The notes beneath the pieces are model-generated. The model had not been told where the DNA came from. It was given only the letters and a program-made list of their open reading frames with translations, and did no database searches. 63,213 nucleotides of DNA from DATFYP01 sp035626235 (GTDB lineage: Archaea; Thermoproteota; Nitrososphaeria; Nitrososphaerales; Gagatemarchaeaceae), in the NCBI GenBank assembly GCA_035626235.1, contig DASPOB010000052.1, positions 1-63,213 on the forward strand, read 5' to 3'. Both the position numbers and the translations under genes were made by a program. This document shows, one piece after another, positions 15,604-23,511 of the stretch. The first letter of the stretch is position 1; each line of letters opens with the position of its first letter.

Positions 15604-16503
15604 GTGCCTCACCTTGCGTTCGAACCTGAAACGTCCGAAAGCGCCTCCAAATCTCCTGTGCCGACGATCGCCATAGGCTCGGTTCTACTCATCGCAGTCA
15701 TAGTCGCCGTCTACGCGCACTTCGCCCCCTCGACAGCCGTTCCTTCCCCTCAGCTTGCTGCCGCCCTTGCTCTACCGGCATATCTCTACCTTCTCGTCGT
15801 TGTGGCTGGGGTGACTGCGACCCTTGCCGACCTCCTCGTGCAATCGAGAAAAAGGGCCACCGCTTTGGTTAAGGAGGGCCGCGTGTCACTATCGCCCTCA
15901 TCAGTCGGCCCCTACGTTCTTTCTCAGAGGAGATATTGGGTGGTCTTCTCCGCCTCGGCCTTGCTCTACGGGATACTGTACAGCTTCCTCACCGGCGTGG
16001 TCGCCTACAGACCAGACATCAGTTTCGCGGAGTTTCCGGGGCTGGTGGTTCCGTCGGTCCAGCCAGACCAGCTCATCGGGGCCCCGCTGTACGTGCCGGA
16101 AGTGACTGTCTTCCTGAACGATCACGTTGCGCTGGTGCTGGTCCCACTTACAATTTTGCTGATGGTCACGATATCGGTGTTGGTCGGGTTCAACCTCGCG
16201 CTTGCTGCCTACGCCTATGACAACCGGGCAAAGGAGCGAAACGGCTCTTGGGTGGGACAACTGGGGGCCGTTGTAGGCCTGTTCACGGGATGCCCTACCT
16301 GCGCGGGCCTCTACTTCTTCAGCTTGCTGGGCGGATCAGGGGCGGCTTCGTTCGCAGTGGTGCTGGGATATTACCAGCCTCTGTTCGTCGCCCTCTGTGT
16401 CCCGGTGCTATTGGCTGCTCCTTACCTGATTTCGCGGAGTCTGGCCAAGCTCTTCAAGGATGGCTGCGTGGTCGTCTCTCCAGGGAGTCACCACCGGCCG
16501 TAG
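15604..16503 (+). CDS. membrane protein with GCPTCAG motif
   Basis: 299 residues from GTG 15604, chosen because TATA-like CGTCTAATCG lies about 25 nt upstream; an ATG at 15550 would overlap the LAGLIDADG gene start. Six hydrophobic helices are visible. The GLFTGCPTCAGLYFFSLLGG segment near residue 240 has a CxxC at the membrane surface, suggesting metal or thiol chemistry. Family not recognised by name. The 3' end overlaps the nitroreductase gene by 16 nt, tail to tail. Confidence 0.75.
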   Translation: MPHLAFEPETSESASKSPVPTIAIGSVLLIAVIVAVYAHFAPSTAVPSPQLAAALALPAYLYLLVVVAGVTATLADLLVQSRKRATALVKEGRVSLSPSSVGPYVLSQRRYWVVFSASALLYGILYSFLTGVVAYRPDISFAEFPGLVVPSVQPDQLIGAPLYVPEVTVFLNDHVALVLVPLTILLMVTISVLVGFNLALAAYAYDNRAKERNGSWVGQLGAVVGLFTGCPTCAGLYFFSLLGGSGAASFAVVLGYYQPLFVALCVPVLLAAPYLISRSLAKLFKDGCVVVSPGSHHRP

Positions 16504-17078
16504 TGGACTACGTCCGCCGAAGGCCGCCTCCCTCTCTTTAGCGACGGGGACTTCACGTCCTTGGCGCCGTGGCCGATGGAGATGACGCCCACCGGGTGGA
16601 AGTGGGCAGGGATGCCGAGCAGCCTCTTCATCCCGCTGACGTCGAAGACCCCGGTGAATGCGGCCGCGAGCCCCGCATCCACGGCCGCGAGGAGGATGAT
16701 CATGCAGCCTGCGCCGATGTCGAAGTGCCAGTAGGGCGTGGGCCACCCTATCTCCTTCCCACTATCGTCCAGCTTGTCCGGCTCGTTGTACCTGTCGTGA
16801 TACAGTTTCTCACTGACGCAGGCGACGATGTCTACCGGGGCCTCGGACACCCACCTATGGAATCCCGCGGAAGTGTAGTCCTTCTCACCCTGGAGTTCTC
16901 CAACCTTCAGCCTCATCTCCGGGTCCGTGACGACCACGTACGCGCTTCCCTGGCTAAAGCCTGCGCTCGGGGCGTGTTGCGCCAGCTCGAGAATCCTGTC
17001 CACTACCTCCGGCTTGACGGTTTGGGAAGTGAAGTGCCTGACCATTCGGCGTCTTAGTACTGCCTCCGTGAACTCCAT
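16488..17078 (-). CDS. nitroreductase family protein
   Basis: 196 residues, typical size for FMN-dependent nitroreductases. The N-terminus RRRMVRHFTSQTVKPEVVDRIL carries the Arg cluster (RRRMVRHF) that binds FMN phosphate, then AQHAPSAGFSQGSAYVVV, the family APSAGFxQ motif, and a C-terminal HPVGVISIGH strand. Likely oxidises NAD(P)H and reduces a small substrate in the cytoplasm. Alternatives include BluB-like or dehydropiperidine-type branches; substrate unknown. Confidence 0.88.
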   Translation of the reverse strand: MEFTEAVLRRRMVRHFTSQTVKPEVVDRILELAQHAPSAGFSQGSAYVVVTDPEMRLKVGELQGEKDYTSAGFHRWVSEAPVDIVACVSEKLYHDRYNEPDKLDDSGKEIGWPTPYWHFDIGAGCMIILLAAVDAGLAAAFTGVFDVSGMKRLLGIPAHFHPVGVISIGHGAKDVKSPSLKRGRRPSADVVHYGRW

Positions 17079-17150
17079 GAGCAGGGTTGCAGGACTCGGG
17101 TTAGTTAGTCTTGCGAATCGCGTGGACGGTGGGTGTCAGCGCTGCGAGGC

Positions 17151-18761
17151 CTACTCGGGAGGCAGTTCCTTGTAGGCGAGGGAAATGTCGATCCCTCTCT
17201 TGGCGTTGTACCACTTGGAGGCTTGGTAGATTACTGCGCCAGCGATGAGCGTCGCGATGAGGAAGGTGCCGGTCAGCCAGTTGATCCCCGTGAAGGCCAG
17301 GTTCGTCAGGTATTGGTACGAGACGAAGCCGAACACGCCAGCGTTGAGTATCCCGGCCACGACGAGGACCAGCTTGGCGCCTCCTTTCTCCTTTCGGATG
17401 GCGTGGGTAGCGGCGCAAAGCCCGACGAAGATGAAGTAAATCATCGAGGCGAGGATGGCACCGAAGAGGGCATCGTAGCTGGCGTAGTAGTAGGTGGCCA
17501 GCCCCAGCAGAATCATCACGGCTACATAGGTGATTATGTTTGCGACATACGGCGACCCGAAACGCGAGCTGACGTTGGACACTCTCGCCGGGAGGAACCT
17601 GTCGAATGACTGGGCGAGCAGATATCTCGAAATTACGATTACCGCATAGGCGATGGTCCCGTACTGCATGGCTATCCATCCTATGCCTATGATCCATGCT
17701 AGGACGGGAGTGGTCGAGACGCCCATTGCCAGGGTGAAGAAGTTCACCCCGATGGTCGCAAAGCTGGGGTTCGCGAAGAGGGCGTTGATGAAAGGCATTC
17801 CCGCGACGCCGTAAAGGACGCCCAGTGCAGCCGTCAGAACCACCAGGGCCGTCAGGACGGAGGCCGGGACGTTCCACCTCAGTGCGTTCCTCCCCTTGAT
17901 CTCAGAGGCGACCGCGGGGCCCGCATTCAGCCATGGGTACACGAAAGCGAAGATTACAGGCATGATGAATATCGTGTTGCCGAAGTTGATGTCGAAGGGC
18001 GCGCCGGACGCCGTGTAGGCGTTGGTCCCGTTGATGACCAGTGACAGGCCAGATGGCGTCGCAGTGGCGACCGCGCCGTTCACCCCAAGGCTGTTCACGT
18101 AGGAGGCGATTCCGCTCGGACCGGCGGCGGCCAGGACGGCCATGGCCACAACCAGGGAGAAGATGCCGAAGACCGTGAGGACCGAGACCATGGTAAAGCC
18201 TGCCTTCGGTCTCAGGATGTTAATCACTACAATCACCGTGAAGAAGAGAGCGCCCCACTCGAACTGCGTGATGGGCACGCTGAAGAAGTTGAAGAAGTAT
18301 GAGTTGAAGTTGGCCCCGGTGCCGAACAGCGAAAGGCCGACCGAACCCAGGGCGTAGTCGAGCAGTATGATGACGAGGGCGAGATAGGCCGTCGTCTCCA
18401 TCGTGTACCCCCAGAAAGAGAGGGTGCTTCCCGCGAACCCGCCGAAGGTCCTGGACAGCCAAACGTAGTCCCCGCCGGTCCTGGGGAAACGTCTGGACAT
18501 CATGGTGTAGACAACGACCTGCGGAATCCCGAGGATGAACGCGATAATCGAAGCCGCGACGAGGTTCAGGCCGGTGACCGAAGGGACTATCACCATTGTC
18601 GCGACCGTCGAGCCGGCGAGCGTGGCGAACAGCGGGCCGATCGACATGTTGCTCATGTTGAGAGAGATGCTGTCGAGGAACGAAACCTTCTTCACGAGCC
18701 CAGTGCTTTCCCTCACGAAAACTTTGGGTTGAGTCGCCTGAGACTGCTCTGGATTACTCAA
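17151..18761 (-). CDS. APC family amino-acid permease
   Basis: 536 residues, about 12-14 membrane helices. Diagnostic segments are SLNMSNMSIGPLFATLAG near residue 35 (the broken TM1), MMSRRFPRTGGDYVWLSRTFGG near 90 (key SRRFPRTGGDY) and RYLLAQSFDRFLPARVS near 385, all typical of archaeal and bacterial APC transporters. A hydrophilic loop with VINGTNAYTAS sits outside. TTG start, with the TATA box inside a 19-bp palindrome (18779-18797) 20-30 nt upstream, so expression is probably repressed by a dimeric regulator. Substrate not predictable. Confidence 0.9.
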   Translation of the reverse strand: MSNPEQSQATQPKVFVRESTGLVKKVSFLDSISLNMSNMSIGPLFATLAGSTVATMVIVPSVTGLNLVAASIIAFILGIPQVVVYTMMSRRFPRTGGDYVWLSRTFGGFAGSTLSFWGYTMETTAYLALVIILLDYALGSVGLSLFGTGANFNSYFFNFFSVPITQFEWGALFFTVIVVINILRPKAGFTMVSVLTVFGIFSLVVAMAVLAAAGPSGIASYVNSLGVNGAVATATPSGLSLVINGTNAYTASGAPFDINFGNTIFIMPVIFAFVYPWLNAGPAVASEIKGRNALRWNVPASVLTALVVLTAALGVLYGVAGMPFINALFANPSFATIGVNFFTLAMGVSTTPVLAWIIGIGWIAMQYGTIAYAVIVISRYLLAQSFDRFLPARVSNVSSRFGSPYVANIITYVAVMILLGLATYYYASYDALFGAILASMIYFIFVGLCAATHAIRKEKGGAKLVLVVAGILNAGVFGFVSYQYLTNLAFTGINWLTGTFLIATLIAGAVIYQASKWYNAKRGIDISLAYKELPPE

Positions 18762-18778
18762 CAGTCACGTCAAAAAGC

Positions 18779-18797
18779 GCAGGATATTTAATCCTGC
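18779..18797. promoter_or_regulatory. 7-5-7 palindrome containing the permease TATA box
   Basis: Perfect inverted repeat GCAGGAT-ATTTA-ATCCTGC. The minus-strand TATA box (ATTAAATATC) of the APC permease lies within it, 20-30 nt from the TTG start. Occupancy by a dimeric repressor (Lrp/AsnC or similar, inferred) would exclude TBP. Confidence 0.55.
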
Positions 18798-18837
18798 ATT
18801 GGCTTGAATGTGTTAAACCGCACACGAGTTGTGAAAT

Positions 18838-19005
18838 TCAGTACCCTATTTCTGAGCTAGGGCGCAGGTGGCGCATCGACTTCACCCTGCCGCACCTCTT
18901 GCATTTGTACATGCCACGCCCCCTGGGATTGTAGTCCCTGTTGTCGACGACGGCTTCATGCTCAGTACGAGCCATGCACTTCTCGCACCACCTGTATTCG
19001 GGCAT
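18838..19005 (-). CDS. small zinc-ribbon protein
   Basis: 55 residues from ATG 19005 (MPEYRWCEKC). Two CxxC pairs, CEKC and CKRC, 27 residues apart, form a zinc ribbon (WCEKCMARTEH ... YKCKRCGRVKSM). A frame extending to TTG 19035 would begin only about 7 nt from the TATA box (GATAAAAC, about 19039-19046), so the ATG is preferred. The same short AT-rich segment probably also serves the divergent DUF131 gene. Role unknown, perhaps RNA or DNA binding. Confidence 0.72.
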   Translation of the reverse strand: MPEYRWCEKCMARTEHEAVVDNRDYNPRGRGMYKCKRCGRVKSMRHLRPSSEIGY

Positions 19006-19068
19006 CTGCGGGGGACGGACTGTCGGCGCCAGCAAAAAGTTTTATCGTCTTTGCAGCGCTTTGGAATC

Positions 19069-19305
19069 GTGGTCGACGTAGCGTCAGTGGGTCTCGTGAT
19101 CGTCCTCGCCGGGGTCGCGACCATCTTCACAGCGCTCTTGAGATCCTCTGCCAAAGGAGATGGCCGGGCGAAGGGCGCCGCGGTCGTGTTGGTGGGGCCT
19201 ATACCGATTGTCATCGGCTCGGACGCAAAATGGGCGAGCGTCGCAATCGTCCTGGCAATCTTTCTGGTTGCGCTCGGCCTGATCCTCTACATGGGATTGC
19301 CTTGA
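19069..19305 (+). CDS. DUF131 family membrane protein
   Basis: 78 residues from GTG 19069, about 25 nt after the TTTTATC box. Two membrane helices flank the family signature GPIPIVIGSD near residue 43, as in the archaeal DUF131/TIGR00304 proteins. Function is not known. Its TGA overlaps the TTG of the next DUF131 gene (TTGA), so the two are translated together. Confidence 0.85.
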   Translation: MVDVASVGLVIVLAGVATIFTALLRSSAKGDGRAKGAAVVLVGPIPIVIGSDAKWASVAIVLAIFLVALGLILYMGLP

Positions 19306-19568
19306 GCAAGCTCCTTACAGTGGGCATCCTCCTGGTAGTCGTCGGCCTCGCGGTGATGGTAGCCGGGGACGCGGCAGAAGCCGGTGTGTCGACAGGGGGG
19401 TTCATCTTGATCGGTCCCTTTCCAATCGTGTTCGGGACCGGGAGCAACGGGGGAGAGTTGGCATTGATTTCGGCGGTACTTGGCGTTCTGATGGTGGCGC
19501 TTCTGCTCGCAACGTCACTTCGCAGGAGGAACCTAACCAGTGAGGGCGAAGGAGAAACCGATAAATAG
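19302..19568 (+). CDS. DUF131 family membrane protein, second copy
   Basis: 88 residues from TTG 19302, overlapping the stop of the first copy. It repeats the layout: hydrophobic N-terminal helix (LLTVGILLVVVGLAVMVAG), GPFPIVFGTGSN signature, second helix, then a basic-acidic tail (RRRNLTSEGEGE). The tandem pair may form a heteromeric membrane unit. Function unknown. Confidence 0.85.
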   Translation: MSKLLTVGILLVVVGLAVMVAGDAAEAGVSTGGFILIGPFPIVFGTGSNGGELALISAVLGVLMVALLLATSLRRRNLTSEGEGETDK

Positions 19569-19592
19569 CCGGGACCGTCTCATCGGCGAAGA

Positions 19593-19943
19593 TTGCAGAA
19601 GGTACAGCCCCTAATAGTGGTCACCCCGACGGCGAAGGAAAAGCTCCAGCGGGTGATGGAAGATGAGAAGGCAAACGGTTCGTTTCTGAAGATCGACGTG
19701 ATGCAGGGAGGGGGGTGCGCATGCAGCGGCGGTTACAGGTATTCCCTCAGCCTGGAAGAGGGGCCGGGGGCCAGGGACCTCGTTGAAGACGTCGACGGAC
19801 TGAAGGTCATGGTGGACAAGGACGCGGCGGAAATCGTCAGGGGGTCGAAGATTGACTATTACGAAAGCCTTCAGAGGACAGGGTTCAGGATCGAGAACCC
19901 CAACGTTCACGCGGAGGCATGCGGCTGCGGCGGGCACCAATGA
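19593..19943 (+). CDS. HesB/IscA-type iron-sulfur assembly protein
   Basis: 116 residues from TTG 19593, with GATAAATAG about 27-34 nt upstream. A-type carrier fold: VTPTAKEKLQRVM at the N-terminus, the GGGCACSGGYRYSL turn where the first Cys of the IscA triad lies, and a C-terminal CGCGG motif supplying the other two. The extra Cys in GGCACSG is unusual but not unique. Likely holds or passes an Fe-S cluster to client enzymes such as the ferredoxin-type subunits here. Confidence 0.88.
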   Translation: MQKVQPLIVVTPTAKEKLQRVMEDEKANGSFLKIDVMQGGGCACSGGYRYSLSLEEGPGARDLVEDVDGLKVMVDKDAAEIVRGSKIDYYESLQRTGFRIENPNVHAEACGCGGHQ

Positions 19944-20010
19944 AACCGAAGCCCGACCCGAACCCGTAAGCTGAAAGTCTTAAGAAACCACCTCGGCTCG
20001 GCCTCGATTA

Positions 20011-21336
20011 ATGAAGTACGTCGAGGGTTCCAAGAGAGTTTTCCTGAGCACTGGGACGAGGTTCCCGCGTGAGGTTATCTGGGCCATAGGGGCCATCAAG
20101 CTTTCCGCAGCCAAGGCCAACGTCGAACTTGGTCTACTGGACGGGGACATGGGTAGGGTGATCCAGGCGAAAGCGAAGGAGATGATGAAGGGGGCACATG
20201 ACGACATGGTTCTCGTGGACGTGTTCCAAACAGGCTCGGGAACCGGGCTGAACATGAACGCGAACGAACTCATCGCCGAACTCGCATCGGCCGAGTCAGG
20301 GGGGAAGGTCCATCCGAACGACCATGTCAACATGAGCCAGTCTTCGAACGACGTGGGGCCCACGGCGGTCAGGGTGGCGGCTGCCTATGCTGTCAGCCAC
20401 GACTTACTTCCAGCACTCAAGAAGATGGGAAGGAGTCTTGGCGCACTGTCAGAGAAGACGGCGGAGGTCTATACCTCGGGGAGGACCCATCTGAGGGACG
20501 CACTTCCAGTGACCCTAGGGCAGGAGTTCGGGGCCTACGAGGATGCCTTCGCAAGGGATGGCGAGTTCGTCAAAGAGGCGATGGGGCACATGCTCGACCT
20601 GCCCATAGGAGGAACCGCCGTTGGAACGGGCCTCAACGCGGACCCTGCCTTCGGGAACATGGTGGCCAAGGAACTCGCCAAGGAGACGGGACTCGGGTTC
20701 AGAGCGGCGAAGAACAAGTTCAGGGCCACAAGGCTCCTCACCGATGTCGCGTCGCTCAGCGCAGCGATCAGGGCGGTGTCCACGGACCTCTACAGGCTTT
20801 GCCAGGACGTGCGGCTGATGTTCTCGGGTCCGCTGACCGGCCTCGGGGAGATTGACATACCGTCACAAGAGGAGGTGGCGGGAAGCAGCATAATGCCGGG
20901 GAAGACGAATCCCGTGACGGTCGAGAGCGCCCTTCTCGCCTGCGCCGAGGTGGCTGGCCTTGACAGCGCAAACAGCATCGCCGCTTCGTTGGGAGAGTTC
21001 GAGCTCACGATGGGAGTGCCACTCATGGCGTACAACCTGGTGCTTGAGACGAAGCTCCTCTCCGAGGCGCTGACGAGGATGGCATCGCTCGTAGTGGATA
21101 ACATCGTCCCGTCCAAGGACAAGATGAGGGCCTACGCAGAGAGCAGTCCGGCCCTTATCACAGTAATCTCCCCCAGGATAGGCTACGACAAGGCGGCGGT
21201 GGTGGGGAAGCAGCTGGCGAAGGGGGTCCCCATAAGGTCGGCACTGAGGGATCTCGGATTCAAGGACAGTGAAATCGAGAAGATACTCGACCTAGGCAGC
21301 CTCGTGAGGCCCGGAATCCCGGCAAAGAAGCTCTAG
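20011..21336 (+). CDS. fumC: class II fumarase / aspartase family lyase
   Basis: 441 residues. Family sites are intact: FQTGSGTGLNMNANE near residue 75, HPNDHVNMSQSSND near 110, TSGRTHLRDALPVTLGQE near 155 and the catalytic-loop signature GSSIMPGKTNP near 290. Fumarate hydratase is more likely than aspartate ammonia-lyase because a 2-oxoglutarate oxidoreductase is nearby, but sequence alone does not decide. The N-terminus is short: the usual YYGAQTQR-type strand region (about 25-30 residues) is missing and an in-frame TAA lies 30 nt upstream of the ATG. Confidence 0.88.
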   Translation: MKYVEGSKRVFLSTGTRFPREVIWAIGAIKLSAAKANVELGLLDGDMGRVIQAKAKEMMKGAHDDMVLVDVFQTGSGTGLNMNANELIAELASAESGGKVHPNDHVNMSQSSNDVGPTAVRVAAAYAVSHDLLPALKKMGRSLGALSEKTAEVYTSGRTHLRDALPVTLGQEFGAYEDAFARDGEFVKEAMGHMLDLPIGGTAVGTGLNADPAFGNMVAKELAKETGLGFRAAKNKFRATRLLTDVASLSAAIRAVSTDLYRLCQDVRLMFSGPLTGLGEIDIPSQEEVAGSSIMPGKTNPVTVESALLACAEVAGLDSANSIAASLGEFELTMGVPLMAYNLVLETKLLSEALTRMASLVVDNIVPSKDKMRAYAESSPALITVISPRIGYDKAAVVGKQLAKGVPIRSALRDLGFKDSEIEKILDLGSLVRPGIPAKKL

Positions 21337-21364
21337 TCAGTTTTCAGGCGAAAACGCAGGGTTT

Positions 21365-21862
21365 TCAGCGTCTGACCTTCACGCCGATCTTCTCGATCAG
21401 TTTGCCGAGCTCGGAATCGTCTGCGGCGTCCATCCTGAGGTACCTGAGGATCTCCTCCTCGTCCATCCCGACCCTTCTTGCTTCGGCTACGGTAGTCCTG
21501 TAGGCCTCCAGCTCGGTGGGCCGCTCGACATATTCGAAAGCCTGGTCGTATAGCTCCCTCCCCTCAAGGAACTGTCGCATGTGGACAAGCACGTGAATCA
21601 CGTCGAGGTAAATGAAATCGGATTTGGCAGCCCAGAGGTGCTTGTGCCCAACGCAGATGGTGCCTGTGTCTCTGTCGAGCCAGATGCCAGATTCGCTCCC
21701 CTCGACCCGGAGCTTCAGGTGGCTGAGGACCCTCGACATCTCCACCTTGGAGCCGAACACCTTGCGTAGCGAAGGGGAGGAGTCCAGGCCGATGAAGACA
21801 TCGGAAAGCCTGTACTCGCCGATACCGGCGCCTTTGTTCACCTTGAACCCCTTGACGCGCAA
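21365..21862 (-). CDS. unknown protein, zincin-like segment without catalytic Glu
   Basis: 165 residues; family not recognised. The middle part reads YLDVIHVLVHMRQFLEGRELYDQAFEYVERPTELEAY by segments: HVLVH looks like an HExxH zinc motif whose Glu became Val, followed at normal distance by ERPTELEAY that could give a third ligand. The N-terminal half (VGHKHLWAAKSD) is beta-rich. Start is TTG 21862; TATA-like ACTTTATCAC is about 65 nt upstream. Convergent with the fumarase gene. Confidence 0.7.
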   Translation of the reverse strand: MRVKGFKVNKGAGIGEYRLSDVFIGLDSSPSLRKVFGSKVEMSRVLSHLKLRVEGSESGIWLDRDTGTICVGHKHLWAAKSDFIYLDVIHVLVHMRQFLEGRELYDQAFEYVERPTELEAYRTTVAEARRVGMDEEEILRYLRMDAADDSELGKLIEKIGVKVRR

Positions 21863-22202
21863 TACGCGGGTTCACGTGGGGGCCTGGCGTCAAAACCACC
21901 CAGCTCAAAAACACCGACCGCGGTGATAAAGTTTGGTTGACACCCTTGATATGTAGGGGCCTGGAAGATTCCGAACGCGGACGTTGATGGGAGAGGGTCG
22001 GCGCTGCTCACAGAGGACCATTTTGGTTCGTCTGCTCTGGCGCCGGAATCGGCCGACAGCGCGTGTCAAATGAGATTCCTCGGTCAGGGAGCCCCGTTCG
22101 CCTGTGACGAACACACCCGACGGCTGTTCGGCCGTCAGCCGCGGTTGGGCGGCAAAGACTCTACTTTATGTCAGCTCTTCGGCTAACAGGCGGGGGAGCC
22201 CC
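21863..22202. other. 340-nt noncoding gap with two divergent promoters
   Basis: No convincing gene or RNA was found. A minus-strand TATA-like ACTTTATC (about 21924-21933) serves the unknown gene to the left, and a plus-strand CTACTTTATG (about 22161-22170) serves the phosphohexomutase to the right. The frames inside lack protein-like sequence. Confidence 0.5.
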
Positions 22203-23504
22203 GTGATATCATCGGTCAGCGGCGTCAGGGGAATTCTCAATGCGGACATGACACTGGAAGACATGGCACGGTTCGCGGACAACTTCGGAAGGATTGCGAA
22301 CTCTCCTGAGGTTCTGCTCGCGAGGGACACGAGAAAGACGGGCCCAGCGATCAGCAGAGCCGTGGCCGGCGCCCTTGTCGGACGCGGCGTCCGAGTGGTC
22401 GACTTCGGAGTAGTCTCCACGCCGGCGCTCTTCAGGGAGAGCCTCACGAGGACGCGGCCTGCAGTGATGGTGACTGCCTCTCATAACGAGCCGGAATACA
22501 ACGGGCTGAAGTTCCTCGTCAACGGGAAGGGAATCGACCAAAGCTCGTTCGAACAAGTCTCTGCTCCCGCGAGGTGGGAACTTTCCCCCGTTCTGCAGGG
22601 ATCAGTGAGAAAGTCCTTGACGACGAGGTACGTCGACGACCTGGTCGAGAGATTCGGCGAGGGGTCTTGCGAGGGGGTCCGAGTGGCCCTTGACCTGGGA
22701 GGGGGTGCGGCAATCCCCCACGCTTTGCCCTTGCTCAGGAGACTAGGGTGCGAAGTGACGTCGGTCAACGACGCGCCCGGCGTCTTCAACCGGCGGATTG
22801 ACCCGACGGCTGACGACCTCGCCCTGCTGCGCAGGCTGGTCAGGACGAAGGGGTGCGATCTGGGCCTCGGCTTCGACTGCGACGGGGATAGGCTCGTGAT
22901 AGTAGACTGTGCCGGAAACAAGCGGACGGGTGACTACATGCTCACGCTTGCCTTGGCGCAGGTGCTCAGCGATTCCAAGGAGAAGACTGTGGTGGTCTCC
23001 GTGGACACCACCCAGGCGGTCGATGATGTCGCTAGAGGTAGGGGGGCAAAGGTCTTGAGGTCCAAAGTGGGGGAAGCGAACGTAGTGTCCAAGATGGTGG
23101 AAAACAGGGCGAGGCTCGGTGGCGAGGGTAGCAGCGGGGGCCTGATAGACAGTTCATTCAACTACTGCAGAGATTCCCTCCTTGCGGCTCTGACGATAGC
23201 CAGGGCGTTGAAGCGAAAGGGGAACAAGGCCTACGGGGAAGTGAGGAGTTTCCAGCAGCGCCGGGTGGCGGTCCAGCTGGAGCGTTCGAAAGCCCTCAGG
23301 GCAATCAAGGCGCTCGCGTCGAGGAGCCCCGACGCTGACCTTACCGACGGGGTGAAAATCTGGCTCTCGAAGAGGGCCTGGGTACTGGTCAGGGCATCTG
23401 GAACCGAAGATGTCGTCAGAGTCTCTGCCGAAGCTGAAACCGCGAGCAAGGCCGAGGAGACCACGCGCACATATTCCGCGAGACTAAAGGAGCTGTGCAA
23501 GTAG
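22203..23504 (+). CDS. phosphoglucosamine/phosphomannomutase family enzyme
   Basis: 433 residues from GTG 22203 (ISSVSGVRGI); frames upstream to 22104 are not conserved. Alpha-D-phosphohexomutase sites are all present: TASHNEPEYNGLKF (catalytic Ser) near residue 93, GFDCDGDRLVIV (Mg-binding DxDxD) near 220, LGGEGSSGG in domain 3 and RASGTEDVVRV (phosphate binding) near 400. It interconverts hexose-6-P and hexose-1-P; glucosamine or mannose cannot be told. Likely supplies surface glycan synthesis. A second paralogue is 0.9 kb downstream. Confidence 0.88.
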   Translation: MISSVSGVRGILNADMTLEDMARFADNFGRIANSPEVLLARDTRKTGPAISRAVAGALVGRGVRVVDFGVVSTPALFRESLTRTRPAVMVTASHNEPEYNGLKFLVNGKGIDQSSFEQVSAPARWELSPVLQGSVRKSLTTRYVDDLVERFGEGSCEGVRVALDLGGGAAIPHALPLLRRLGCEVTSVNDAPGVFNRRIDPTADDLALLRRLVRTKGCDLGLGFDCDGDRLVIVDCAGNKRTGDYMLTLALAQVLSDSKEKTVVVSVDTTQAVDDVARGRGAKVLRSKVGEANVVSKMVENRARLGGEGSSGGLIDSSFNYCRDSLLAALTIARALKRKGNKAYGEVRSFQQRRVAVQLERSKALRAIKALASRSPDADLTDGVKIWLSKRAWVLVRASGTEDVVRVSAEAETASKAEETTRTYSARLKELCK

Positions 23505-23511
23505 GACGCCG

